Shown piece after piece: positions 1 through 5,384 of a stretch of 10,286 nt of DNA. Below the pieces are notes generated by a model. That model made no database searches and was not told the DNA's origin. It saw only the letters and a list, made by a program, of their open reading frames with translations. The position numbers were made by a program, and so were the translations under genes. The stretch comes from an uncultured Rickettsiales bacterium (GTDB lineage Bacteria > Pseudomonadota > Alphaproteobacteria > UBA8366). How positions within the stretch are numbered: the stretch's first letter is position 1; the number at the start of each line of letters is the position of its first letter. The stretch spans positions 1-10,286 of the forward strand of contig CAJWTF010000137.1 in the NCBI GenBank assembly GCA_913046825.1. Reading direction: 5' to 3'.

Positions 1-252
1 ATCACCATCCCAAAAACCATCAACTACCACTGGATCGCCTACAGGCGGATTGAACAAAGCCTTAAGTTGCAAATCACGAGCTGGATTATCGTATTGTTTG
101 AGACTGATTAACTCTCCTTGAAAACGTGACCACTTTGGTATCAAAGTTTGTTTCTCTTGAGCCTCTAATAAGACTGAATAACTAATTGAAACTATCAGAA
201 TCGCCATGAAGGCGACTCGATTTATTAATTTTTGTCTAATAAGGAAACACAT
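1..252 (-). CDS. Exported DUF5060-domain protein, N-terminal part (runs off the left edge)
   Basis: An open frame of 84 codons runs without a stop from an ATG at 252 to base 1. Residues 1-33 look like a signal peptide: basic residues at R6, K8 and R12, then a hydrophobic core FMAILIVSISYSVLL, then an AQE cleavage-like site. The mature start has W41-S-R-F, an NP pair at residues 56-57, a proline at 70 and GFWDG at 79-83, the pattern I know from DUF5060. That beta-sandwich domain sits at the N-terminus of putative secreted glycoside hydrolases, so a periplasmic or extracellular polysaccharide role is likely, but the catalytic part is outside the window. No clear Shine-Dalgarno precedes ATG 252; an in-frame ATG at 207 is an alternative start but would remove the basic n-region. 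Its codons are A+T-rich, unlike the genes from 982 on. Confidence 0.75.
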   Translation of the reverse strand, partial: MCFLIRQKLINRVAFMAILIVSISYSVLLEAQEKQTLIPKWSRFQGELISLKQYDNPARDLQLKALFNPPVGDPVVVDGFWDGD

Positions 253-523
253 GACAATATTACAAAAAGAACTGGAGCTAAGATGTCAGAAACCGCCATT
301 AAGAGCAAACGGGATTAACAATAGGCTTACTATGTATTAAAATAATCAATTATATAATTTGTGTATATTTAATGAATAAGCTTTTAATTTGATGTTGATT
401 GACAATGGGGTTTCTGAAAGATCGAGTAAAAATAGGAGCCGATATTTGTTTGGCAATCAATGGTGCGAATACCAGACGCGCTGAATTATCTTGCAACGCT
501 TCGCACGAAGGTTCCCTCAATGG
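253..523. other. A+T-rich intergenic region, no gene recognised
   Basis: This stretch separates the minus-strand DUF5060 gene from plus-strand sequence. It is very A+T-rich, especially 301-420 (about 26 percent G+C by hand count). I found no convincing coding frame or tRNA. A perfect TTGACA hexamer lies at 399-404, but no good -10 follows at 16-18 bp. TATAAT at 353-358 (plus) and at 354-349 (minus) overlap in a near-palindrome that could serve either strand. A short RNA ending at the terminator at 524-550 is possible but not shown. Confidence 0.5.
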
Positions 524-550
524 AATGCCAGTGTTGTTACTGGCGTTTTT
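524..550 (+). terminator. Rho-independent terminator, plus strand
   Basis: GCCAGT at 527-532 pairs perfectly with ACTGGC at 539-544 around a six-base loop GTTGTT. The stem extends by T526-G545 wobble and A525-T546/A524-T547 pairs, and five T residues follow at 546-550. The T-run is only on the plus strand, so it would stop rightward transcription. No plus-strand gene is visible upstream in the window, so it may end a small RNA or act as an attenuator. It lies inside the TTG-initiated upstream extension of the next reading frame, which argues that this extension is not coding. Confidence 0.55.
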
Positions 551-584
551 CTATATGCTACTCAGATAATACTTTGGGCATATT

Positions 585-613
585 TTGCGAAATCAAATGA
601 AAACTTATATAAA
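585..613 (+). promoter_or_regulatory. Sigma70-like promoter for the small membrane protein
   Basis: TTGCGA at 585-590 (4 of 6 to TTGACA) and TATAAA at 608-613 (5 of 6 to TATAAT) are separated by exactly 17 bp. The expected transcription start is near 620, giving a leader of about 15 bases before ATG 635. It lies directly downstream of the putative terminator, a sensible arrangement for insulating a new transcription unit. The surrounding DNA is A+T-rich, which raises the chance of a random match. Confidence 0.45.
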
Positions 614-634
614 CTTATTATTGGTACTCTTTCT

Positions 635-964
635 ATGAATAACTCAAAAGTAAATCTATTTGTAACGGGTAGTATTGTTGGTGCAGTACTGGTGGTAGTT
701 GCCGGTCTCAGCATGGGATGGCTTGTCACCAGCGGTGGGGCTAATGGCCAAGCAACCGCAATGTCGGAAACGGCGGTCAAGGATCAGCTTGTTCCCATCT
801 GCATGCATCAGTTCAACAATCAAGCTGATAGCGTAGGCAAACTGGAAGCGCTGCGCGGGCTTGGAACTTATAAGCGGGAAGAATTCCTGACATCCCAAGG
901 TCTGGCCAATATGCCGGGTAGCGATTCCGCCGTTCGGGGTGTCGCACGCGAATGTGCCGCTTGA
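635..964 (+). CDS. Conserved small membrane-anchored protein, function unknown
   Basis: This is a 109-aa protein from ATG 635. Residues 8-27 form one hydrophobic segment (FVTGSIVGAVLVVVAGLSMG), probably an uncleaved anchor, followed by a soluble domain. That domain carries the pattern VPICMHQF, KLEALRGLGTYKREEFL, ANMPGSDSAV and a terminal ARECAA. I recognise this layout from unnamed alphaproteobacterial hypothetical proteins that also have an N-terminal helix, PIC, a later MPG motif and a near-terminal Cys; the two cysteines could pair. The frame is open from a TTG at 491, but that extension is A+T-rich and contains the terminator and promoter, so ATG 635 is preferred. No strong Shine-Dalgarno is seen. 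G+C rises to normal inside the gene. It ends 17 bp before the converging tlyA-like gene. No function can be assigned. Confidence 0.75.
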   Translation: MNNSKVNLFVTGSIVGAVLVVVAGLSMGWLVTSGGANGQATAMSETAVKDQLVPICMHQFNNQADSVGKLEALRGLGTYKREEFLTSQGLANMPGSDSAVRGVARECAA

Positions 965-981
965 TTGCTCGAAGCTAAAAT

Positions 982-1737
982 CTAAGAGGTTTCCTTCCGG
1001 CATGCGGCGATCAAGAACTCGGTATTCCCCTTGGGCCCCTTAATGGGACTCTCGGAGATACCGAGAACTGACCAACCGATCTCAGCTAACCAGTCTTCCA
1101 CTTCGCGGCAGACCCGCGCATGGACATCCGGATCGCGGACGACGCCGCCTTTGCCGACGTCTTTACGCCCTGCCTGAAATTGCGGTTTGATCAATGCGAT
1201 CAGAGTGGCCGACGGTTTTGCCCGGGTGAGGGAAGCGGGGAGCACTTTCTCCAAGCCGATGAAACTGGCGTCGCAAACCACGATATCGGCGTCCTCCGGG
1301 ATGTGTTCGACTGTCAGATAGCGCGCATTAGTGCTTTCCAGAACGACGACGCGGTCGTCCTGACGTAGCTTCCAGTCCAGCTGGCCTTTTCCAACATCGA
1401 CTGCATAGACCGTGGCCGCGCCCTTTTGCAGAAGCACGTCGGTGAATCCACCAGTCGATGCACCGATATCGATACAGATGCAGTTCGTCGGATCGACTTC
1501 GAAATGATTGAGCCCGTGGTCGAGCTTCATGCCACCCCGCGACACCCAGGGATGATCGCCGCCACGGACCGTAATGTCGGCATCGCTGGCAACAAGATCG
1601 CCTGATTTATCGATGCGTTGTTCGCCGATATACACGGTCCCGGCCATGATTAGTGCTTGCGCCCGGGTGCGGCTCTCCGCCAGACCGAGATTGACCAGTG
1701 CCTTATCGGCACGTATTCGTTTCGCGCGACTGCTCAT
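982..1737 (-). CDS. tlyA: TlyA family rRNA 2'-O-methyltransferase (hemolysin A homologue)
   Basis: A 251-aa SAM-dependent methyltransferase of the TlyA/FtsJ type; characterised TlyA proteins methylate cytidine 2'-hydroxyls in 16S and/or 23S rRNA and affect capreomycin sensitivity. Residues about 6-60 are an S4 RNA-binding domain (RADKALVNLGLAESRTRAQ, ending VRGG). The Rossmann-fold domain follows, with SAM motif I IDIGASTGGF at 89-98. The FtsJ-type K-D-K-E tetrad is visible as K71 (SRGGMK), D156 (CDAS), K184 (LIKPQF) and E240 (GNTEF). Length is usual for the family. The frame is open further upstream, but ATG 1737 is chosen because the S4 domain starts there and it overlaps the MATE gene stop as ATGA, implying translational coupling; AAGG lies about 10 bases upstream. 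It converges with the 109-aa gene with no evident terminator. The old name hemolysin does not imply toxin function. Confidence 0.93.
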   Translation of the reverse strand: MSSRAKRIRADKALVNLGLAESRTRAQALIMAGTVYIGEQRIDKSGDLVASDADITVRGGDHPWVSRGGMKLDHGLNHFEVDPTNCICIDIGASTGGFTDVLLQKGAATVYAVDVGKGQLDWKLRQDDRVVVLESTNARYLTVEHIPEDADIVVCDASFIGLEKVLPASLTRAKPSATLIALIKPQFQAGRKDVGKGGVVRDPDVHARVCREVEDWLAEIGWSVLGISESPIKGPKGNTEFLIAACRKETS

Positions 1738-3104
1738 CGGGTGGCAACCTTGGTCAGCCGGTGGAACCGGAGTGTCAGCAAGAGTGCGACAATTCCAAGC
1801 GCGATGAGCAGTCCCCACCAGACACCATCACCGCGTATCGGTGTTTTGAATGCCATGTAGAACGCCGCGGGGAAGCCGATGATTAAGTAGGAGACACCGG
1901 CGATCATCATGGGAAAACGCGTGTCCCTCAATCCCCGCAGGACATGCGCGGCGATACATTGAATGCCGTCGGACAATTGGAAAAGGGCGGCGATCAACAA
2001 AAAGGACATTCCCAAGCTTACCACCGCGGCATTCGCTGGCACATCTACGTCGATAAACAATCCGATCAGGAATTGTGGCGATAAGGCGAAGAGCAATGCC
2101 GGAAAGAACATGAACAGAAAGCCGATGCCGATCGCCATCCAACCGGCGCGCCGCACCCCTTCCGTATCTTTTCGGCCGACCGCGAGCCCCACGCGAATGA
2201 CTGCCGCCTGCCCAATGCCAAGCGGCACCATGAAGCTGGTGGCCGCGAGATTGAGTGCGATGGTATGCGCCGCGATTTCCGCCGTGCCTAAATTCCCCAT
2301 CATGAAGGTGGCGGACGCAAAAAGCATATGCTCCATCATGATCATCGCGGTGATTGGTGTTCCGACCCGGAAGATATCCCGAAAAACCGACCAGTCAGGT
2401 CGCCAAAATCGACCAAGAACACGGTAGCGCCGTAATCGATTGGCCTTCGATGCGATCAACATGATCGCCGCGCACATCACCAGGTTTGTAACCGTCGTCG
2501 CGATACCAACGCCCATGACGCCGAGTTTAGGGAATCCCCATACGCCGAAAATCAACGCATAATCGGCGAGGCCGTTGACGAGGAAGCCCGTGCACGTCAC
2601 TGCCAGGATGAAGCTCGGGCGTTCCATGACGGCGATGAACCCCCGCATGGCGATCACGCAGAGCCCCGGCAAAATGCCCCAAACCGCGGCTCGGACGTAT
2701 TCCTGAGAGACGATGGCGATATCCGGCGATTGTCCGAGCAAGAGAAAGATTTTCTCTGCCGGCCACAGCGCCAAAATCGACAGTAACCCGAGCAAGGTCG
2801 CGACCCAGAGTCCTTGGCGGATGGTGCGCCGCATGAGACGTGTGTTTCGGGCACCATGCGCCTGCGCCGCCAATGGGGGGACTGCCGCAAGAATGCCCAT
2901 GCACAGCAGATAGACGACGATATAGAGGGTCGAGCCCAACCCAACCGCTGCCAGCGCATCGCCACCGAGCCGCCCGATCAACACGGTGTCGGTCAAAGTC
3001 AGCGAGAATTGCGCCAATTGCGTCAAGGCGAGTGGCCCCGCAAGCCGTGACGTGGCCCGGAACTCATTCCGCCAGGGGTCGTTGATGTGGATTGCCGGTC
3101 TCAT
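1734..3104 (-). CDS. MATE family multidrug efflux transporter (NorM-like)
   Basis: A 456-aa inner-membrane protein with about 12 hydrophobic segments in two homologous halves, the normal size for NorM-type MATE transporters that export cationic drugs in exchange for Na+ or H+. Three acidic residues match the ion-site acids I know from Vibrio NorM (D36, E255, D371): D39 in LTDTVLIGRLG, E258 in MMEHMLF, and D379 in QLSDGIQCI. GTAEIAAH near 273-280 and VLRGLRDTRFP near 388-397 are also family-typical. The frame can start at TTG 3110, two codons upstream; ATG 3104 is preferred because ATG is the commoner start, though neither site has a clear Shine-Dalgarno. It is the first gene of a two-gene minus-strand unit with tlyA. 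Substrate cannot be told from sequence. A nucleotide-sugar or polysaccharide flippase of the wider MOP superfamily is less likely given the acid pattern. Confidence 0.9.
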   Translation of the reverse strand: MRPAIHINDPWRNEFRATSRLAGPLALTQLAQFSLTLTDTVLIGRLGGDALAAVGLGSTLYIVVYLLCMGILAAVPPLAAQAHGARNTRLMRRTIRQGLWVATLLGLLSILALWPAEKIFLLLGQSPDIAIVSQEYVRAAVWGILPGLCVIAMRGFIAVMERPSFILAVTCTGFLVNGLADYALIFGVWGFPKLGVMGVGIATTVTNLVMCAAIMLIASKANRLRRYRVLGRFWRPDWSVFRDIFRVGTPITAMIMMEHMLFASATFMMGNLGTAEIAAHTIALNLAATSFMVPLGIGQAAVIRVGLAVGRKDTEGVRRAGWMAIGIGFLFMFFPALLFALSPQFLIGLFIDVDVPANAAVVSLGMSFLLIAALFQLSDGIQCIAAHVLRGLRDTRFPMMIAGVSYLIIGFPAAFYMAFKTPIRGDGVWWGLLIALGIVALLLTLRFHRLTKVATR

Positions 3105-3272
3105 GTCCAATGCTTAGACCGGGGAGGAAACGGGGTCACGCGGATTCGGTGGAAGATATATTGGCTCTGCCCATATCCGAGGATTGGGTCTTCAAGGGGG
3201 ATCGATTTTGTCGTTACGTGGATCGCATCGTTCGCCAAACGTAAAACACCACCCTGCAGTTTGGAGAGAGAC
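3105..3272. other. Divergent intergenic region between the MATE gene and the cupin pseudogene
   Basis: This 168-bp region must hold the promoter for the minus-strand MATE-tlyA unit and the former promoter of the rightward cupin gene. A weak GATAT (3155-3159) and ATATC (3173-3177) inverted pair is the only structure noticed; I cannot place promoter hexamers with confidence. GGAGAG at 3263-3268, followed 4 bases later by ATG 3273, is an intact-looking ribosome binding site for the now broken cupin gene. Confidence 0.4.
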
Positions 3273-3682
3273 ATGAGCCAGAGCCTATTTCCCAACGACA
3301 ACGTCTATATCAGCGAAGCCAACTTCACCGAGGCCCTCACACAACGGGCCAACCCCGACAGACCGCGTATGGGACGGATGGCCTGTGGGTCGGGGTGACG
3401 CGGGTGACGGCGCGCGACGTCCCCAGCCAATGGCACCACCACGCCGACAACGACTGCATTATGTGTACGATCGCCTGTGAAATCCGGGTTGATTGGGGAG
3501 AAGAGAGGGAGAATTCGTTTGTGATCGCCCCGGTTGTGATCGCCCTGTTTAAGCGCGGCGTCATACACCGCGCGTAAATCATCGACGCCGAGGAAGACGT
3601 CCGCTTCATGGTGGTCCGCACGGGATCCGGCGAGACCGTCATGAATGTCGATGGGCCAGGGCCGAATGTGATCGTTGGTTAG
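3273..3682 (+). pseudogene. Decayed cupin-domain protein gene (frameshift plus in-frame stop)
   Basis: Translation from ATG 3273, behind a good GGAGAG site, gives MSQSLFPNDNVYISEANF and so on to about residue 31, then hits TGA in that frame. Protein-like sequence resumes in another frame at TAT 3368: YGTDGLWVGVTRVTARD, then W-HHH-ADND (histidines at 3434-3442) resembling cupin motif 1, EIRVDWGEE, and FKRGVIHR resembling motif 2. A TAA at 3575-3577 then interrupts, and IIDAEEDVRFMVVRTGSGE follows in the same frame to a TAG at 3680. Without the lesions the product would be a single-domain cupin of about 136 aa, a normal size. Other damage, such as a Cys where motif 1 normally has Gly (IACEIRV), suggests real decay rather than a single sequencing error. 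Cupins of this kind are metal-binding beta-barrel enzymes or sensors; the substrate is unknown. Confidence 0.75.
3521..3550 (+). repeat. Imperfect 15-bp tandem duplication inside the cupin pseudogene
   Basis: Bases 3521-3535 and 3536-3550 match at 13 of 15 positions; both units begin GTGATCGCCC. They encode VIAPV and VIALF. In related cupins I would expect something like APGDYALF here, so the second unit may be a small duplication or conversion event. It does not change frame. It could also be chance. Confidence 0.4.
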
Positions 3683-3696
3683 ATCGCCGTTGATAG

Positions 3697-3867
3697 CTAA
3701 TTGTGCGCCTCGTTCCACGATCACGAAAAAATGGCTCTATCGATAGCAACAGAGGTTTCGTAGACCAATGGGGCGCCACAACGATTGTTGTGTGGAACGG
3801 CCAACCGCTCTACGACGGGAAGAACGAGCCCGAACATCGCGAGCTATTCAGCGAAGACCTTTGGTAA
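3697..3867 (+). pseudogene. Coding remnant without a start, family not recognised
   Basis: After the stop at 3694-3696 this frame is open to a TAA at 3865-3867 and ends in sequence that reads like the C-terminus of a real protein: SIDSNRGFVDQWGATTIVVW, then NGQPLYDGKNEPEHR, then ELFSEDLW. There is no ATG in the frame. The upstream part overlaps no known domain and the frame is not continuous with the cupin pseudogene, which already has full cupin length. It could be the surviving 3' end of a second gene deleted or scrambled in this decaying region, or a frameshifted C-terminal extension of the cupin protein. I do not recognise the family. Confidence 0.35.
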
Positions 3868-3888
3868 GTATAAACGAGAAACGGGAGC

Positions 3889-4146
3889 ATGTACCCAGCG
3901 ACAAAAATGTTAATCGTGATGCTCGTCCTTTTCTTCGCCTGCGTCATACTGGCGGCTATTTTTGGAGAACGGTTTTGGGCACCCGCAGTGTGGGCTTTCG
4001 GAGCTGTCGTGTTCACTGCTTACCGTTTTATGGTTCGCAAGAGGACGACTCTCCCAAGCGCTAAGACAACGATTAGCTGGACGGTTTCCGCGGAATGGGT
4101 GGCGGTTCGCCCCATTCTTGCGGCCATCTGCGGGATAGCGGCCTGA
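3889..4146 (+). CDS. Small two-helix membrane protein, hypothetical, possibly frameshifted at its 3' end
   Basis: Residues about 7-26 (MLIVMLVLFFACVILAAIFG) and 29-46 (RFWAPAVWAFGAVVFTAY) are two hydrophobic helices joined by a short turn, followed by a basic MVRKR. This part reads like a real small inner-membrane protein. The remaining 35 residues are unremarkable and end in IAAICGIAA. A one-base shift near 4041 would give a short charged tail EDDSPKR and stop at 4062-4064, a more natural end, so the gene may carry a frameshift like its neighbours. GGAG sits only one base before ATG 3889, too close to be ideal; ATG 3907 is an alternative start that removes six residues. No family is recognised and it may be non-functional. 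Confidence 0.4.
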   Translation: MYPATKMLIVMLVLFFACVILAAIFGERFWAPAVWAFGAVVFTAYRFMVRKRTTLPSAKTTISWTVSAEWVAVRPILAAICGIAA

Positions 4147-4169
4147 TCGTCTAGATTGATTATCGAACC

Positions 4170-4198
4170 GTTCTGCCTACCTAATTCACAAACAGAAC
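4170..4198. repeat. Interrupted inverted repeat upstream of the amidohydrolase gene
   Basis: GTTCTG (4170-4175) is the reverse complement of CAGAAC (4193-4198), with a 17-base spacer. GAACCG also occurs as a direct repeat at 4165-4170 and 4195-4200. The element lies 30-60 bases before ATG 4229, near a weak TTGATT (4156-4161)/CCTAAT (4180-4185) promoter candidate with 18-bp spacing. No T-run follows, so it is not a terminator. It might be an operator half-site pair, but short repeats like this arise by chance. Confidence 0.25.
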
Positions 4199-4228
4199 CG
4201 CTTTCACGACGAGGAGCATTGATCAGCC

Positions 4229-5377
4229 ATGGAATACCGTAGAGTTTCCGCAGATTGCCATTTGGATATGCCTTGGATGCCGCCGGAGTTGTTTGTCTCC
4301 GAAGCCTCCGCTGAGATGAAGGACCGCATGCCCTTTGTCACGGACGGGCCGGACGGTCCGCAATGGGTGACGAACAAGGGCGCGAATTTCGGGCTGTTGA
4401 ACGGTGTCGGGCCGGGTGGCGTCAAGCTGGTCCCAGGCCAAAATCAGCGTGTCGACAAGATGGCTGAGACCGGCATGTTTTCCGACGGTAAACAAGGCAT
4501 TCAGCGCCCCTCGGACCCGCATCTGCGGCTGAAGGAAATGGAACGCGACGGCGTTGATGCGGAAGTCATCTTCGGCATTCTCGGATCGGCCTCGAAGATG
4601 CAGGACCCGGAAGCGGCGATTGAGATGTTCCGCATCTACAATGACTGGCTGGTGGATTTCTGCAGCCATTATCCCAACCGACATATCGGCCTCGCTTGCT
4701 TGCCGTACGGCGATGTCGACGCCGCGGTGGCGGAGATTTACCGCGTCGCCAAGAAAGGCCTGCGCGGGTTGGAGCTGTCATGCTCATGGGATATGGACCC
4801 GATGTGGCATCCGAGCTGGGAGCCGCTTTGGAAGGCGGTGGACGAAGTACAGTTACCACTCCACTTCCACACGTTCCCGACGACCGATCCGAAGGCGCGC
4901 GAGCAGGCGTCCGGTCAGGTGCGCCGCGCGGCGTTGTTCACGGGTGTCACCGCGTTCCAGATGGGCTTGGTGAATATCCTCGCGGCGGTGATTGGTGCAG
5001 GTGTGTTGGAGCGCTACCCGAACATCAAGATATCGCTTGGCGAGAGTGGGATCGGGTGGATTCCCTATGCGCTCGATCGCATGGATTTTGAGTACGAAGA
5101 CCGCTTCCGCGACCTCATGCCACTGAAGCCGTCGGAATATTGGCAGCGTCAGTGCCGCGCGACGTTCCAGTATGACGTAATCGGACCGGGGTTGATCAAC
5201 AAGAACGGCTTGATGACGGAAGACTCTCTGATGTGGGGATCCGACTATCCGCACACGGATGGGATCTGGCCGGAATCTGACAAATATATCGATGAGCAGT
5301 TCGCGGGCCTAACAGCGGCGCAGATCAAGAAGATCACGTGCGATAACGCGGTGGAGTTCTACGGTCTGAAAAACTAA
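4229..5377 (+). CDS. Amidohydrolase-2 family metal-dependent hydrolase/decarboxylase (ACMSD-like)
   Basis: A 382-aa cytoplasmic TIM-barrel enzyme of the amidohydrolase-related family (PF04909), which includes ACMS decarboxylase, gamma-resorcylate decarboxylase and other acid hydrolases or decarboxylases. Metal-site candidates in order are D9-x-H11 (SADCHLD, without the second His of the HxH form), H212 and H214 in LHFHTF, and D339 in WGSDYPH with H342 beside it; GESGIGW at 271-277 is also typical. Length fits the longer members. The start is ATG 4229, just after an in-frame TGA; the GAGGAG site at 4211-4216 is 12 bases away, rather far. There is no signal peptide. Stop TAA 5375-5377 lies 7 bp from the stop of the converging operon. 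Substrate is unknown, but the neighbourhood of hydrolase, crotonase and cyclodeaminase homologue suggests degradation of a small organic acid. Confidence 0.88.
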   Translation: MEYRRVSADCHLDMPWMPPELFVSEASAEMKDRMPFVTDGPDGPQWVTNKGANFGLLNGVGPGGVKLVPGQNQRVDKMAETGMFSDGKQGIQRPSDPHLRLKEMERDGVDAEVIFGILGSASKMQDPEAAIEMFRIYNDWLVDFCSHYPNRHIGLACLPYGDVDAAVAEIYRVAKKGLRGLELSCSWDMDPMWHPSWEPLWKAVDEVQLPLHFHTFPTTDPKAREQASGQVRRAALFTGVTAFQMGLVNILAAVIGAGVLERYPNIKISLGESGIGWIPYALDRMDFEYEDRFRDLMPLKPSEYWQRQCRATFQYDVIGPGLINKNGLMTEDSLMWGSDYPHTDGIWPESDKYIDEQFAGLTAAQIKKITCDNAVEFYGLKN

Positions 5378-5384
5378 ATCGGGT

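Noticed and set aside
491..634. TTG-initiated 48-codon N-terminal extension of the small membrane protein frame
   Set aside because: A+T-rich, contains a terminator hairpin and a promoter, has no ribosome binding site, and the natural family start fits ATG 635.
1657..1886. Overlapping short plus-strand frames around the MATE-tlyA junction
   Set aside because: All lie antisense to two well-supported overlapping genes and show no motif.
1963..2427. 154-codon plus-strand frame opposite the MATE gene
   Set aside because: Antisense shadow of a gene with clear family motifs; its translation shows no domain and is rich in Arg, Lys and Pro as expected of a shadow.
3155..3177. GATAT/ATATC inverted pair in the MATE upstream region
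   Set aside because: Five-base arms with a 13-base spacer are expected by chance; no promoter elements could be anchored to it.
3305..3724. 139-codon minus-strand frame opposite the cupin pseudogene
   Set aside because: The plus strand carries recognisable cupin sequence and a ribosome binding site; the minus product has no recognisable motif.
4554..4973. 139-codon plus-strand frame within the amidohydrolase gene
   Set aside because: Arg-rich out-of-frame translation of a convincing enzyme gene.
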